This document shows positions 9,745 to 20,100 of a stretch of 64,000 nt of DNA, piece after piece; the stretch's first letter is position 1; every line of letters begins with the position of its first letter. The translations under genes and the position numbers were made by a program. The stretch is from NCBI GenBank assembly GCA_964479535.1, contig CAYZMM010000006.1, positions 62,001 to 126,000 on the forward strand, read 5' to 3'. A model generated the notes under the pieces. It worked only from the letters and a program-made list of their open reading frames with translations. It did not search any database and was not told the DNA's origin. Origin of the DNA: S015-6 sp964479535. GTDB taxonomy: Bacteria; Desulfobacterota; DSWW01.

Positions 9745-9750
9745 TACGAT
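9722..9750 (+). promoter_or_regulatory. Sigma-70-type promoter of tRNA-fMet
   Basis: A consensus TTGACA (9722-9727) lies 17 bp from TACGAT (9745-9750) inside and just past the rluB 3' end, with the tRNA starting 19 bp downstream. The spacing and -35 match are ideal and the -10 matches 4 of 6. Confidence 0.75.
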
Positions 9751-9769
9751 ATTATGTTGGTCGCCGTGA

Positions 9770-9846
<77 letters not shown>

Positions 9847-9853
9847 TAAAATC

Positions 9854-9884
9854 AAGGGGTTAGGCGAAAAACCTAACCCCTTTT
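9854..9884 (+). terminator. Rho-independent terminator after tRNA-fMet
   Basis: An 11-bp perfect stem, AAGGGGTTAGG (9854-9864) and CCTAACCCCTT (9872-9882), with a 7-nt loop and a TTTT run at 9881-9884, starting 8 nt after the tRNA CCA end. Confidence 0.92.
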
Positions 9885-10148
9885 CTCGTCTCTAAAGCCA
9901 GCTTCCCCAACACTATCCCCAACATAGCCCCTGATAGCCTGTCTTTGAGCCAACTGCCTGCAGCACTGAAACGGCGCGAGGCTGAAGCGTCCAGACCGAA
10001 CATTCCGCTGGAGGTTTAGGCACGGCACGCTGAGTGCAAGGGGCCATATGGTGAACGCCAAACGGGGAGGCATCAATGAAGGTTCAGTACTTGACCGAGA
10101 AGCGACGCTATTTCTTGACGACAGGGCAATCTTCCTGAGTGGTATGCG
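9885..10148. other. Non-coding stretch downstream of tRNA
   Basis: No convincing gene is visible. Short open frames here lack ribosome-binding sites and recognisable motifs. The stretch begins at the tRNA 3' side, a common integration site, and ends at the sigma-54 regulatory region of the DUF1329 gene. It may be eroded island DNA, but no integrase or second copy of the tRNA 3' end was seen in the window. Confidence 0.4.
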
Positions 10149-10180
10149 CCGACATTTCAGCTCTCGAGTCGATATTTCGG
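10149..10180. promoter_or_regulatory. Paired activator-binding site, type A (copy 1)
   Basis: Two similar 12-bp elements, CCGACATTTCAG (10149-10160) and TCGATATTTCGG (10169-10180), start exactly 20 bp apart. The same pair occurs at 16978 and 28829 with identical spacing. The core YCGA-N4-TC is near-palindromic, as expected for a Fis-type HTH dimer. The pair ends 75 bp upstream of a sigma-54 promoter. Confidence 0.75.
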
Positions 10181-10253
10181 TGAACTTGCCATCGTCCTCC
10201 TTCTGTGCATGTGTAACCATTTAATTTCTTGAGATATTCTATTGGGGGAGCGT

Positions 10254-10269
10254 TGGCGCATGTCTTGCT
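10254..10269 (+). promoter_or_regulatory. Sigma-54 promoter for DUF1329-DUF1302 genes
   Basis: TGGCGCATGTCTTGCT matches the -24/-12 consensus, with GG at 10255 and GC at 10267 (N10 between). Transcription would start near 10280, giving a leader of about 190 nt before the ATG at 10473. A short AT-rich segment with an IHF-like TAA-N4-TTGA lies between operator and promoter. Confidence 0.8.
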
Positions 10270-10472
10270 TGTACTCAAATTAGCCAGGCGCAACAGCAGG
10301 GAAATGGCGAGGATTGGAATGGCCCAGTGATTCAGAACCATCCGTAGCGAACGACTTCTGATGGAGCAGATGGAAATCCTCTTCAAGGACAAACGAGAAG
10401 GCAACATCATGGATATCCACTATTTTCGACCGGCGAAAACATGATTCCTTTCATGAGAAAGGAGAGAAGGAA

Positions 10473-11771
10473 ATGATTCCCAAGTCTTTCATCCCTGTCT
10501 TCACCGTGAGCCTATTGATAAGCCTCACTGCAACACCTCATGTGTCGGCCGATGTCTCCCCTGGAGATGTCATCGACAAGTCCAACTGGCAGAAAGTCGA
10601 AGGGCTCTTGCCTGAAGAGGTCCTCAATTGGGTGAAGAAGGGGGACTTCATCCTCGAGATCGGAAAGCTTGAAGGCGATACGGGAGACTTCTACCCGGAG
10701 GCCGCCAAGCAGGCCTTTCAGGCGAATGTGGGTAAGTATGACCTCGACGAGGCCGGTGGGGTCGTCGAGATTGCCTCGGGCAAGCTTGCGAGACCTATCG
10801 GCCTGCCCTTTCCCCAGATCGATCTGAAGGATCCAAAGTCTGCCGAAAAGATCATGCAAAACCAACACTACCAATCGGTTATCTGTGGCAACCTCGACCT
10901 TCCCAGCCAACTCATCTGGTTGAGCCGCTCCGGCTTTGAGCGGGAGGTAGGTTTCACATGGCTCAACCACCCCATGGTCGGGTGGCCCGGAGCCCTGGAG
11001 CTGTCCAATCCGCAGGGCATTGAGAAATACGCAATCCTCCGGGTCAACGAGCCCTTTGACCTGGCAGGGACAGCCATTCTTCTCTGGCGCTATCTGGCTC
11101 CCGACAAACAGGACAGCACCTACGGCTACCTCCCCGCCATCCGCAGGGTTCGGAGAATGAGCCCTGCAAACCGGTCCGATGCATTCGTTGGTTCGGACTG
11201 CTGTGTGGACGATGCCAACGGTTATGACGGCAAAATATCCGACTTCAAGTGGAAGCTGGTCAAGAAGCAGGAGGGACTGGTGCCATGGCTCGACTCCAGG
11301 CCCATACGGGTCACGAAGAACCGAAAGGAGGAGTGGGAGACGACCAAGGACGTCAAACCTTTAATTTACGGCTACGAAAAGGAGGGCTGGCAGGGAGCAC
11401 CCTGGGCCCCGACCAATCTTGTGTGGGTGAAGCGACCGGTCTATGTCCTCCAAATGACGCCCAAGGACCCCTACTACAATTACGGAACTCATTACATGTG
11501 GGTCGACGCACCGACGTATGGCTGTTTCTTCAAAGTCATCCATGACCGCGCGGGGGTGTTCTGGAAGGTCTTTATGAAGGCCGACGCGCTCTGCGAAAGT
11601 GACGACAAGTCGATGCGGTATATTGCCCTGACTCATCAGTTGATCATCGACGAGAAGAGGGACCATGCCACGAAGATTGGCGGCGTCAGCCCGACAAATA
11701 TCTGGACCTCTTTCGCAAAAATGGACGAAAACGATTTTTCCCTGGCCGGGTTTCAGAAGTTCTGCAAGTGA
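10473..11771 (+). CDS. DUF1329 family secreted protein
   Basis: A 432-aa protein with a Sec signal peptide (basic start, hydrophobic core FIPVFTVSLLISLTA, cleavage likely after HVSA). The rest resembles DUF1329 proteins, which are periplasmic/outer-membrane-associated and usually encoded beside a DUF1302 protein. The pair is linked in other bacteria with use of hydrophobic substrates such as steroids or alkyl compounds, though the exact role is unproven. A strong Shine-Dalgarno (AAGGAGAGAAGGAA) precedes the ATG. It lies downstream of the type A sigma-54 promoter and is probably cotranscribed with the next gene. DUF assignment is by overall resemblance and neighbour. Confidence 0.75.
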   Translation: MIPKSFIPVFTVSLLISLTATPHVSADVSPGDVIDKSNWQKVEGLLPEEVLNWVKKGDFILEIGKLEGDTGDFYPEAAKQAFQANVGKYDLDEAGGVVEIASGKLARPIGLPFPQIDLKDPKSAEKIMQNQHYQSVICGNLDLPSQLIWLSRSGFEREVGFTWLNHPMVGWPGALELSNPQGIEKYAILRVNEPFDLAGTAILLWRYLAPDKQDSTYGYLPAIRRVRRMSPANRSDAFVGSDCCVDDANGYDGKISDFKWKLVKKQEGLVPWLDSRPIRVTKNRKEEWETTKDVKPLIYGYEKEGWQGAPWAPTNLVWVKRPVYVLQMTPKDPYYNYGTHYMWVDAPTYGCFFKVIHDRAGVFWKVFMKADALCESDDKSMRYIALTHQLIIDEKRDHATKIGGVSPTNIWTSFAKMDENDFSLAGFQKFCK

Positions 11772-11863
11772 AAGAAACTCGGATGGGTATGCTGCTTTCG
11801 TTGTACAGAGGGTTTACAACACTTCCGGACAGAAGACGACCTCGAGGACAAGGGGGGCCCGAG

Positions 11864-13561
11864 ATGAAGGTATTGAAGCCTGCGTTGATGGGGCTTTGTC
11901 TAGCGGCTCTGCTGGTAGGGCTGACATCCGAGACAGAGGCATTCTACGTCGATGAGAACAAAACGCTGTCCTTGGGTGCCAAGCTGCAGACAAGGGCAAC
12001 GTTTCGACTCCAGGATGCGGAGAAGAACGGGTATACGTATCCGCAGGATACGAAGGTGGGGGATCTCGTCCAATGGCGCAACCTGGCGTTAATAGAGATC
12101 AATCACGACTTGGAAGAGCTGACGTATGACTTGGGCATTCTGTGGCCACTGAAGAAGCTCGAGATTCAGGCCAAGTATCACCTGGTGGGGCGCTTTATGT
12201 ACGAAGCCCTGTACAATGTGGGCTCGGATGGATTCAGGGCCGTTCGCGACAAGGACAAGGAAAACATCGATGAGTACAGCGAATCCTATGATCTCTGGGA
12301 GGCTTATGTTGACTTCTTCCGGGGGCCCTGGTTTCTCCGCATAGGCCGTCAGATCCTTGCATGGGGCGAAACAGACATCTTCCGCCTCCTGGACGGGATC
12401 AACCCCCTGGACAACACATTTGGCGGGCCTTTCGAGGACCTGGACGACAGGCGAATCCCGCTTTGGATGTTGAGGGGTTCCTACAACTTGGGTAACCTAG
12501 GTCCATTTTACTCCTTGAGCATAGAGGGCTTCTGGGTGCCGGGTACCTGGGACGCAAAGGTGGCCCCATGGGCGCCCTTCGGAACCCCGTACATGGCGCC
12601 CGACCCGGAGGTGTCGGTCTACAACAGGCTCTTCGTCAACCCGCCGGCCAAGAAGATGAGCAACAGCCGTTGGGGCGGCCGCCTCCAGTGGGTATTCGGG
12701 ACCGACATGAACTGCTCAGTGGCCCATTACAAGTCGTTTTTGGACGTGGGGTCGCCTTATTTCGTTGTCACGGAGTCGTTACCAGAGGGCACTCCATTAC
12801 TCGATTTCAGCGCCCTGCAAGCCATCGTCGAATACCCCTCCGTGCAGGTCACAGGCGGAAGCGTGACGTACTGGGAGTCCAAGACGGACATGGTGTTTCG
12901 CGGAGAGATTGCCCAGTTCTGGGACGAGCCCTTGTTCGAACTCTCGCAAAATGGCCGACCGCTCCTGGCCGACTACATTCCGCTGCCGCCTGCGGCGATG
13001 GATGCTCTTGCTGTGTTTGCGGGGGAGGACGCCCGTTCCTTCGGGTATTTCGGTGTCCCTTTGAGCCCCCAGAGCGGCAACATCGCGAAGAGGGACGTGC
13101 TTCGGTGGATGATCGGCTTCGACAAGCAGCTCTGGGTCCGGCCGTTGAACGATACGAGCATGTTCTTCACCTCGTTTCAGTACTTCGGCCAGTGGATCCA
13201 GAACCATCAGGACGATACGATCCTGCCGGCTGTAATCCCGGACAAATTCGTGCCGAACACAGTGAACCAGATCACCGGCGAAACGGTCCCCAACTACCTG
13301 GAATTCCCGCACGTGAAAGAGACCGAGCACATCTTCACCGCACTGATCACAACGAACTACCTGAAGGGTTCGCTCCTTCCGCAAATGGCCATGGCCTATG
13401 ATCTGCGCGGGGTATGGCTGCTCCTGCCCTCGATCAACTACATCCGGGAGCCTTTCAGGTTCGGCATCCAGTATGCCGCTATCGTGGGCAATTACACCAG
13501 CTTCGGACTGTTCCGGGACCGGGATCAGATCGCCTTCACCTTTGCCTACCTGCTGAATTAG
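11864..13561 (+). CDS. DUF1302 family outer-membrane protein
   Basis: A 565-aa protein with a signal peptide (MKVLKPALMGLCLAALLVGL, cleavage near SETEAFY). The mature part has alternating beta-strand character and aromatic residues expected of a barrel, with motifs typical of DUF1302 such as DLWEAYVDFFRGPWFLRIGRQ and WGETDIFRLLDGINPLD. It ends in LLN with an aromatic-rich last strand (IAFTFAYLLN), as in many outer-membrane barrels. Upstream in-frame starts at 11768 would add a non-signal extension overlapping the DUF1329 stop; ATG 11864 after a purine-rich AAGGGGGG is preferred. Probably a channel for a hydrophobic or aromatic substrate, working with the DUF1329 protein. Confidence 0.75.
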   Translation: MKVLKPALMGLCLAALLVGLTSETEAFYVDENKTLSLGAKLQTRATFRLQDAEKNGYTYPQDTKVGDLVQWRNLALIEINHDLEELTYDLGILWPLKKLEIQAKYHLVGRFMYEALYNVGSDGFRAVRDKDKENIDEYSESYDLWEAYVDFFRGPWFLRIGRQILAWGETDIFRLLDGINPLDNTFGGPFEDLDDRRIPLWMLRGSYNLGNLGPFYSLSIEGFWVPGTWDAKVAPWAPFGTPYMAPDPEVSVYNRLFVNPPAKKMSNSRWGGRLQWVFGTDMNCSVAHYKSFLDVGSPYFVVTESLPEGTPLLDFSALQAIVEYPSVQVTGGSVTYWESKTDMVFRGEIAQFWDEPLFELSQNGRPLLADYIPLPPAAMDALAVFAGEDARSFGYFGVPLSPQSGNIAKRDVLRWMIGFDKQLWVRPLNDTSMFFTSFQYFGQWIQNHQDDTILPAVIPDKFVPNTVNQITGETVPNYLEFPHVKETEHIFTALITTNYLKGSLLPQMAMAYDLRGVWLLLPSINYIREPFRFGIQYAAIVGNYTSFGLFRDRDQIAFTFAYLLN

Positions 13562-13731
13562 AGGTGCCTCGTATCGAAATCCGTCTCTTGGGATATTCCG
13601 TGTAAGTGCAAGTAAGGTCGTGACGGCCGGGAAGGTTCAGACGGGGAAGAAGGTGGTTGTGACGGATGCCTCGTTCCATGTTCAATCATGGGAGGAGGTC
13701 ACCCTTTTCGCTACGATCCAGGATCAAACGA

Positions 13732-16700
13732 TCATCTTGAAATTCCGGCTGAGTGTTTCTTGCTCTTGGCCAGTCTCTTTATTCCGAGCTTCTTCATTCG
13801 AGACTGTAGTGTAGAGCGGTGGATGTCCAGGATCTCTGCGGCGCCCCCCGGTCCCTGCACTTTCCAGCCTGTCTGGTCCAGTGCCCAGAGGATGTGACGA
13901 CGTTCCACCTCTTTTAGACTTAGTGCTTCTCCTTGCTCAGGGAAGGACGCGGATCGGCGTATATCGGATCCCAGAACCTTGAGAGTGGGTTCAGGACTCA
14001 GGATGACGCTCCTTTCAATGACATTCTGCAATTCCCGCACGTTGCCGGGCCAATCATATTCTTTGAGCATCTCCAAGTCTTCGTCACAAATCTGCGTGAA
14101 GTTCTTCCCAATCTGTCGGGAATATACGCCCAGGAAATAGTGAGCCAGAGTCGGAACATCTTCTTTCCTCTCTCTGAGAGGAGGGACATAGATGGGAAAC
14201 ACGTTTAGACGAAAGTAAAGATCAGCCCGAAACCTGTTGGTGCGGACTTCCTGTTCCAGGTTACGGTTCGTTGCGGCCACAAGTCGGAAATCGGACCGAA
14301 GCGTTTGGGCTCCCCCAACGCGCTCGAAATGCTTGGTTTCTAGGATGCGCAGCAAACGAACCTGCAAATCCAAAGACATCTCAGCGATTTCATCAAGAAA
14401 AATCGTGCCTCCATCGGCAAGCTCGAATCTTCCCAGCCTTCGCTCGGTGGCCCCTGTGAAGGCCCCCTTTTCGTGGCCGAACAGTTCGCTAGTGATCAGG
14501 CTTTCGGGCAGCGTACTGCACTGCACGCAGATGAAGGGCCCGTTCTTTCTTGCACTTCGCGAATGGATCTCCTTCGCCACCAATCCCTTGCCAACACCGG
14601 TTTCCCCGAGAATCAGAACCGCCGAATCGGTACTCGCCACCTGAGATATCTGCTTCAGGACAGCCCTTAGGGCTTCGCTTTCCCCCACGATGTCAACCGG
14701 GCTAGGTTGATCGGGTCCCCGCTCCTCCAAATAGATCTTTTCCTGGCGGAGTCTGGTGTTAAGACGGTTGATCTCTTCGTAGGCAGCGGCGTTTTCGAGG
14801 GCGTACGCTCCCAGCGCTGCAAAATAGGTGAGCTCACCCAGATTCGATTCATGGAATTCGCTGCCCAGCAGAAGGTTGTCGTGATACATAGCCCCTACCA
14901 CCTGACCCCTGAGAATCATCGGAACGCAGATACGCGACGTTATGCCTTCCTTCTTGGAGAGAGCTTTGCGCTTCTTCGAGTCGCCCCGCAAGAGCTTTCC
15001 TTCTCGCGTGCGAGCTACGGTCTCGATCAGCTCTATCGAGGTCTTGAAGTCAGGATGGGAAATCTGCTCAGGGGTAATGTTCTTGGATGCCTTGAGGAGC
15101 AGTCGGGAAGGATTCACCTTGCTGTCGACCGAGAAGATGGCCCCCCTTTCCGCGCCCGTTAGCTGATTGACCGAGGTGAGGATGTGTTGTACGACTTCCC
15201 GGTTACTCCGAATGCTCACAACCTCTTGTCCTAAGCGGAGAAGCTCTTTTCGGATATCCTTCTCCTGAGGGTCCTGCCTTGGGAGAAGGAAGCGCAATTC
15301 ACCCGGGAAGAGAGAATCATTGTAGCGCGAGAGCTTCTCCGATGCCAGCTGTGCAAACTCAGCCGCTCGCTTCTCATCACCGAGAGACAATTCAAACCGA
15401 GCCATTTCCAGTTGTGATCTTGCAAGTTCAAGGTCGCTTCCCGACGCCTCGAGCCATTTCAGGGACAGCTTCAAGGCGTTCCGAATCCTGTCCTCAGCGA
15501 GTCCCTCCTGTTCTTTGAGGAGGGCCTGAAACCTGTAGGCAATGCCTTTCACGAAGATGTTCATCCCCGCAATGTTTCGACGGACCAGCTCCTTTGTATA
15601 AGAATCAGCGAACCGCTTCGGGTCTTGTTGTGCCTGCGTCCAGGACAGCTCCATCAAATAGGGATACGGCCAGACGGTGACCTGGGACTTCCGGCTGAGC
15701 TGGCGGAATTCTTGAAGCAAAGAAGCAGACTTGTCGGGGTCATCCTGCAAGGAATACAGAAAGGCCAACTGCATCTTTGCAAACATGAGGACCATGTCAA
15801 CGCGTTCTTCACTCGCCAGCTCCAAGGCTAGCTGGGCATATTCGAAGGCATCTTTGGTTTGTCGGGTATCAAGCATGATGGCTGCGAGCTGTGCGACCGC
15901 CCAGGATTCCATTTGTCGGTCCTTTCTCTCCTGGCAGTTCCTTCTCAGAGCATCGAGCAATCCCAATCCGTGCCTGAGCTTTCCCGTGTGGCAATAGGAG
16001 TAGCCTGCGAACACAACGCCATGCAAGGGATATTGAGTTCCGGGAAATGTGTCTATCTGCGGCATCAGGCTTTCGTAACTGCTCAGGACATCTCGAAAGC
16101 GGCCTAGCCAGTAATGAAAGAAGGTTCGAAACCTGTATGCTGCCCGCAGCAACCTCGCATCCTCGGAAGCGCTGGCCATGGACCAACCTTCCTCGAAAAG
16201 GCTAATGGCCGGGCGGTACCGTGAGCGTAGCCATTCGTTCTTGGCCTGGTGCATCTTCAGGATGGGCAGAAGAGCCTGTTTGTTGGATCGCACCGCTCTC
16301 CCTACTGCTTCTTGAAGGATGGCCAGCACTTTTGCCGTTTCATGTCTTGCTCGGGTCGGCTTGGAGAACTGGATGGCCGATTCAACGAAAAGCAGGTCCG
16401 CTTCCTCTCCGTCAATCCCTGCGAGGTCCCCCAGGATTTTGGTGTAACACGCAAGAGCACGTTCCACCCTGTATTCCCTGAAGAAAACGTCGCCTGCCCG
16501 CTTCAGCCAGGCACATCCAACCAAGTCATTGGTGATCTGGAGGAGGTGATTCGCAGCCTCCACAGCCTTCCTGTCACTGTCCATTCCTTCTGCCTGCCAG
16601 ATGAGCATGGAGATCTTTCTGTGGAGACCAGGCCGTTCCTCCGAAGGCAAGAGGTTCAGCAGTCTCTGTCGATCCCTTGAGTTTGCGAACGCATAGATGC

Positions 16701-16890
16701 CCGGCTCCTTGTTCTTCACCCATCCCTTTTGGGCCCCTGCCTCCAAAGCAGCGAGGATGGTTGAGGCTTTCTCGCCGGTCAGGGTTTGAAGCCAGTCAAT
16801 CGAGAAGTCCTCCTCGAAAAGGGAAGCGGGGGCCAGAACGGGGTACATGTCCTCGATTTTTCGAGAGAGGGAAGAGGCCTTTCGGGTCAC
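13732..16890 (-). CDS. Sigma-54-dependent transcriptional activator with TPR and GAF regions (regulator 1)
   Basis: 1052 aa. The long N-terminal half (about 100-530) is a helical TPR-like solenoid. A GAF domain follows (about 560-710), then a sigma-54 AAA+ domain with GETGVGKG (about 763), the sigma-54-contacting GAFTGA loop (about 808), GGTIFLDEIAEM and a C-terminal Fis-type HTH (GPGGAAEILDIHRSTLQSRMKKLGI). It should drive sigma-54 RNA polymerase from enhancer sites in response to a signal sensed by TPR/GAF. The GTG start at 16890 follows GGAGG with 6-nt spacing. Its upstream region carries the type A operator at 16978, so it is the best candidate for the type A binder. Paralogue of the next regulator. 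Confidence 0.9.
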   Translation of the reverse strand: MTRKASSLSRKIEDMYPVLAPASLFEEDFSIDWLQTLTGEKASTILAALEAGAQKGWVKNKEPGIYAFANSRDRQRLLNLLPSEERPGLHRKISMLIWQAEGMDSDRKAVEAANHLLQITNDLVGCAWLKRAGDVFFREYRVERALACYTKILGDLAGIDGEEADLLFVESAIQFSKPTRARHETAKVLAILQEAVGRAVRSNKQALLPILKMHQAKNEWLRSRYRPAISLFEEGWSMASASEDARLLRAAYRFRTFFHYWLGRFRDVLSSYESLMPQIDTFPGTQYPLHGVVFAGYSYCHTGKLRHGLGLLDALRRNCQERKDRQMESWAVAQLAAIMLDTRQTKDAFEYAQLALELASEERVDMVLMFAKMQLAFLYSLQDDPDKSASLLQEFRQLSRKSQVTVWPYPYLMELSWTQAQQDPKRFADSYTKELVRRNIAGMNIFVKGIAYRFQALLKEQEGLAEDRIRNALKLSLKWLEASGSDLELARSQLEMARFELSLGDEKRAAEFAQLASEKLSRYNDSLFPGELRFLLPRQDPQEKDIRKELLRLGQEVVSIRSNREVVQHILTSVNQLTGAERGAIFSVDSKVNPSRLLLKASKNITPEQISHPDFKTSIELIETVARTREGKLLRGDSKKRKALSKKEGITSRICVPMILRGQVVGAMYHDNLLLGSEFHESNLGELTYFAALGAYALENAAAYEEINRLNTRLRQEKIYLEERGPDQPSPVDIVGESEALRAVLKQISQVASTDSAVLILGETGVGKGLVAKEIHSRSARKNGPFICVQCSTLPESLITSELFGHEKGAFTGATERRLGRFELADGGTIFLDEIAEMSLDLQVRLLRILETKHFERVGGAQTLRSDFRLVAATNRNLEQEVRTNRFRADLYFRLNVFPIYVPPLRERKEDVPTLAHYFLGVYSRQIGKNFTQICDEDLEMLKEYDWPGNVRELQNVIERSVILSPEPTLKVLGSDIRRSASFPEQGEALSLKEVERRHILWALDQTGWKVQGPGGAAEILDIHRSTLQSRMKKLGIKRLAKSKKHSAGISR

Positions 16891-16977
16891 GGGTTCCTCC
16901 TGTGGAGAAGGTATGCGCTGGGGGTTGCGGGACGGCTACAGGATAAAGCAGGCGGTATTTTCCGTCAAGGGCGTGCG

Positions 16978-17009
16978 TCGATATTTCATCTTCAACGCCG
17001 AGATTTCGG
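16978..17009. promoter_or_regulatory. Paired activator-binding site, type A (copy 2)
   Basis: TCGATATTTCAT (16978-16989) and CCGAGATTTCGG (16998-17009), again 20 bp apart, located 88 bp upstream of regulator 1 and 82 bp upstream of a plus-strand sigma-54 promoter. The position allows autoregulation of regulator 1 as well as activation to the right. Confidence 0.72.
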
Positions 17010-17089
17010 CGCATTTTTCGTCATGGGGTCCTCCCTGTTATGGGCATAAGGAATGAATTCCTGGTCCTTTTTTCTTAGGAGGCCGGGCC

Positions 17090-17105
17090 TGGCGTACGCC
17101 TTGCG
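17090..17105 (+). promoter_or_regulatory. Sigma-54 promoter directed at the 3' end of regulator 2
   Basis: TGGCGTACGCCTTGCG, GG at 17091 and GC at 17103, N10 spacing, in the same geometry to its operator as the other copies. No clear gene follows: the transcript from about 17116 would run antisense into regulator 2, which ends at 17171. Either a regulatory RNA or an orphan promoter. Confidence 0.55.
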
Positions 17106-17170
17106 GACCGGTGTGTGTACGAGCGGGGTGTTCGGCTATGATCCACGGCCCCAAGGTATGCACATCTTCA

Positions 17171-20100
17171 TCAAGATAGGCCCAGTTTGTTCATTCGGTG
17201 GTAGAGAGTGCGCCTGTTCATTCCCAGAATATCGGCCGCACCCCCCTTCCCGCTGATCCGCCCCCCTGTCATGCTGAGTACGTGTTGGATGTAGCGTCGC
17301 TGTAACTCGTCCATCGTCGGCTTGTCTGCGAATGGATCCATCTCTGAGAAACCGGCATCTGCGGGCAAAATCAGTTCAAGCCGGTCACCGGCTGAAAGCA
17401 GGACACCACGTTCTATCACGTTCCTGAGTTCTCTCACATTGCCCGGCCAAAGGTACGCCTGCAGCCGTTCTTCGTCCGCGGGGGTGAGCCGAAGCGCCGG
17501 ACGGTTCATCGTTTTCGCATAGTTCTCCACGAAGTGCCGAGCGAGCGGTATGACATCCTCTCTCCTTTCTCTCAGGGGAGGAATGAAGATCGGGACGACA
17601 TTCAAACGGTAATACAGATCTTGACGAAAACGACCCTTGGCAACCTCTTCCTTGAGATTCCGATTCGTGGCAGCCAACAGGCGGAAATCCGCAGTCAGGA
17701 TACGGGTTCCGCCGATTCGAACAAACTGCTTTTCTTCAAAGACCCGCAGGAGCTTTGCCTGAAGGCTAAGGGGGAGTTCTCCCACCTCATCCAAGAAGAG
17801 CGTGCCCTGGTGTGCAAGTTCGATCCTGCCTGTCTTTCGACGGTCCGCACCGGTGAAAGCACCCTTCTCGTGGCCGAACAGCTCGCCTTCCAGAAGGCTC
17901 TCCGGGATGGTTGTGACGTCTATGACCAGGAAAGGCCCTTCTCGATGCTGGCTGATGGAATGTATCCATCGTGCGAGTAATTCCTTGCCTACGCCTGTCT
18001 CTCCCTGGATCAAAACAACCGATTCCGAGCCTGCAATCTTCTCTGCGTCGGCCATGAGATCGACCATAGCCGAACTTTCTCGGATCATGTATTCTCCGAT
18101 AGCCCCCCCCCCCGGTTCAGCCGCTCTTGCCGGTCCTCGGTCCTCTTCCGCTGCTGTCAGCCTGCCGCATTTCCACATGCGCTCGACATGGGTTCCCAAA
18201 TGCTGAGTCAGACGCATGAGCAGCGGTTCTTTGGGCGATTCAAAGCCTTCTTCCAGGTAAGAGTTGTCGTAATACAGGACGCCGCGGAGTTCAGAACCTA
18301 CCTGGAAGGGTATGCAGAGTATCGCCCGAACTCGTTGACGCTGCCGGCATCGGCCGGGATACGAAGGTCGGAGTACCATCGGGCGGTTCTGCTGAAAGGC
18401 TCTTCGAATGAGCTCCATGCTTCGGCGGAAACTCTTCGATCCAGTCTGCCCTTCGGTTATGTTGCATGCTGCCCTCAGGACGGGCCTTGTTCTTTTGTCC
18501 TCCTTGTCGAACACAAAGAGACCTCCTCGTTCGGCGCCAAAGAGGCGGGTTGTGGCATCAAGTGCTCGGTCCAGAATCCTATCCAGGTCTTCACAAGGAG
18601 CGATCCACTCCATCACCTCCCAAAACCGGCTCAGCGTTGACTCCTGGGAGCTGTAACGCTCCAACAGAGGCGGTGCCTCCGTGCTCTCTAAAAGATATCT
18701 GAGGTTGTCAGGGAAGATTTCCTTCGCGAACTCAGGCAAATCCTGCCAAATCTTTCCTGCAAGTTCCCGAGCCCTCGCTCGGTCCCCAGTGCCAAGTTCC
18801 ATCCTGACCATTTCCAACCGTGTCTTGGCCAACTGCACCGGGTCGCCGGATCGCAGGAGATAGTGTTCACTGGCCTTGAGACCTGACTCGATCTTCGTTC
18901 TGGGCTCTGCCCTTGTTGCAGCCCGTCGTGCGAGGAGACGCTCTGCTACACCTCGCAGATGGATGTTTGGCTCCCTCATGATCTTCGCAGCCTGCGACTC
19001 GAAGGTGAAGTTGGGTACGGATTCGTGGCCGACACGGTCGAACTCGAAAAGCATCTCCAGTATCCAGGCTGTGGAACCGTACTGCTGGACGATGCCTAAC
19101 CGGTCCATTCTGGCGAGTGCCTCTGCCAGCGTATCACGAGCTTGTTTCACCTCTCCGTCCAAAAAACGTTCGTAGGCCAAGGTGCCCTCCGCCAGGAAGC
19201 GGGCGAGTGCGTTGTCTGCGGCAGTCGCATCCGACAGGGCTTGCAGAAGATGACCCCTGCCTTCCTGCCTCTTGTTACTGCTTACCAGTACGTGCCCAAG
19301 AAGGGCTTTGTAGAAGGCTGCCAAGCTCTCGTCGCTCCTGAATTCGGCGTGTCGATAAGCATTGTCGATGATGCCTATGGCGCGAGGAAGCAGGCCCAGA
19401 TAGAAAGCCGACAGGCCCATGAAGAATGGAGTGAGAGGGGCGAAGGCATTGGCTTCCTCCTCATGGACGGGATCTGCAGCCCACTCGAAGTGCTCCAAGG
19501 TCTTTCTGAAATCCCCCTGCATGAAGAAGTAGAGTCCCAAGAATTCACCGGATTGAACGAGGATATCGTCGTCCCCCAGTCTTTCGACCATTTTCCGGCC
19601 CCTCGACAGAAAAGTCATTGCCTCTGGCCTCCTGTCTCTGAAATAGAGTAGCCGCCCTAGATGAAGGTTGATAAGTGCCTGGCACCGTGAATCACCGAGG
19701 CGTTTAGCGACCTTCATTGCCTCCTCCAGGAGTGCGGGCACTGTATTCATTCCCTTCCCCCTGGCCCAGCACAGGTGGGATAGATCCAGGACTTTTCCGG
19801 CAAAGGAGGCCCCCAAGCCCCATTTCACCAGCGTGTTCCGCTTTTGCTGAACAATTTCTTTAAGATAGTCAATCGCCGAATTCACATCGCGGTTTTCCAG
19901 GGCGCCCTGTACCAGGTCGATCTTGATACTCGTGGCTTCTCTGTGGAGGCCGGCTCGGTGGAGCAGGTTTACCCATACCTCTGGCTCCAATTCATCGACC
20001 AAATCCGTTTTCCTCAGTTGATCGGCAAGAGCGGAAAGCCTCGCCTGTGTGTTGATCTCTTTGAGTTTTCGGAGCACTTCGGGCGGTACGTCTGGAGCGA

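Noticed and set aside
10361..10444. 27-aa frame in the leader of the DUF1329 gene
   Set aside because: No ribosome-binding site; too short to support.
13620..13814. 64-aa frame after the DUF1302 gene (TAGKVQTGKKVVVTDASFHV...)
   Set aside because: The first 45 residues look protein-like, but it runs convergently over the end of regulator 1, lacks a good start and could not be tied to a family.
17053..17256. 67-aa plus-strand frame downstream of the middle type A operator
   Set aside because: It starts upstream of the predicted transcription start, has no ribosome-binding site and overlaps regulator 2.
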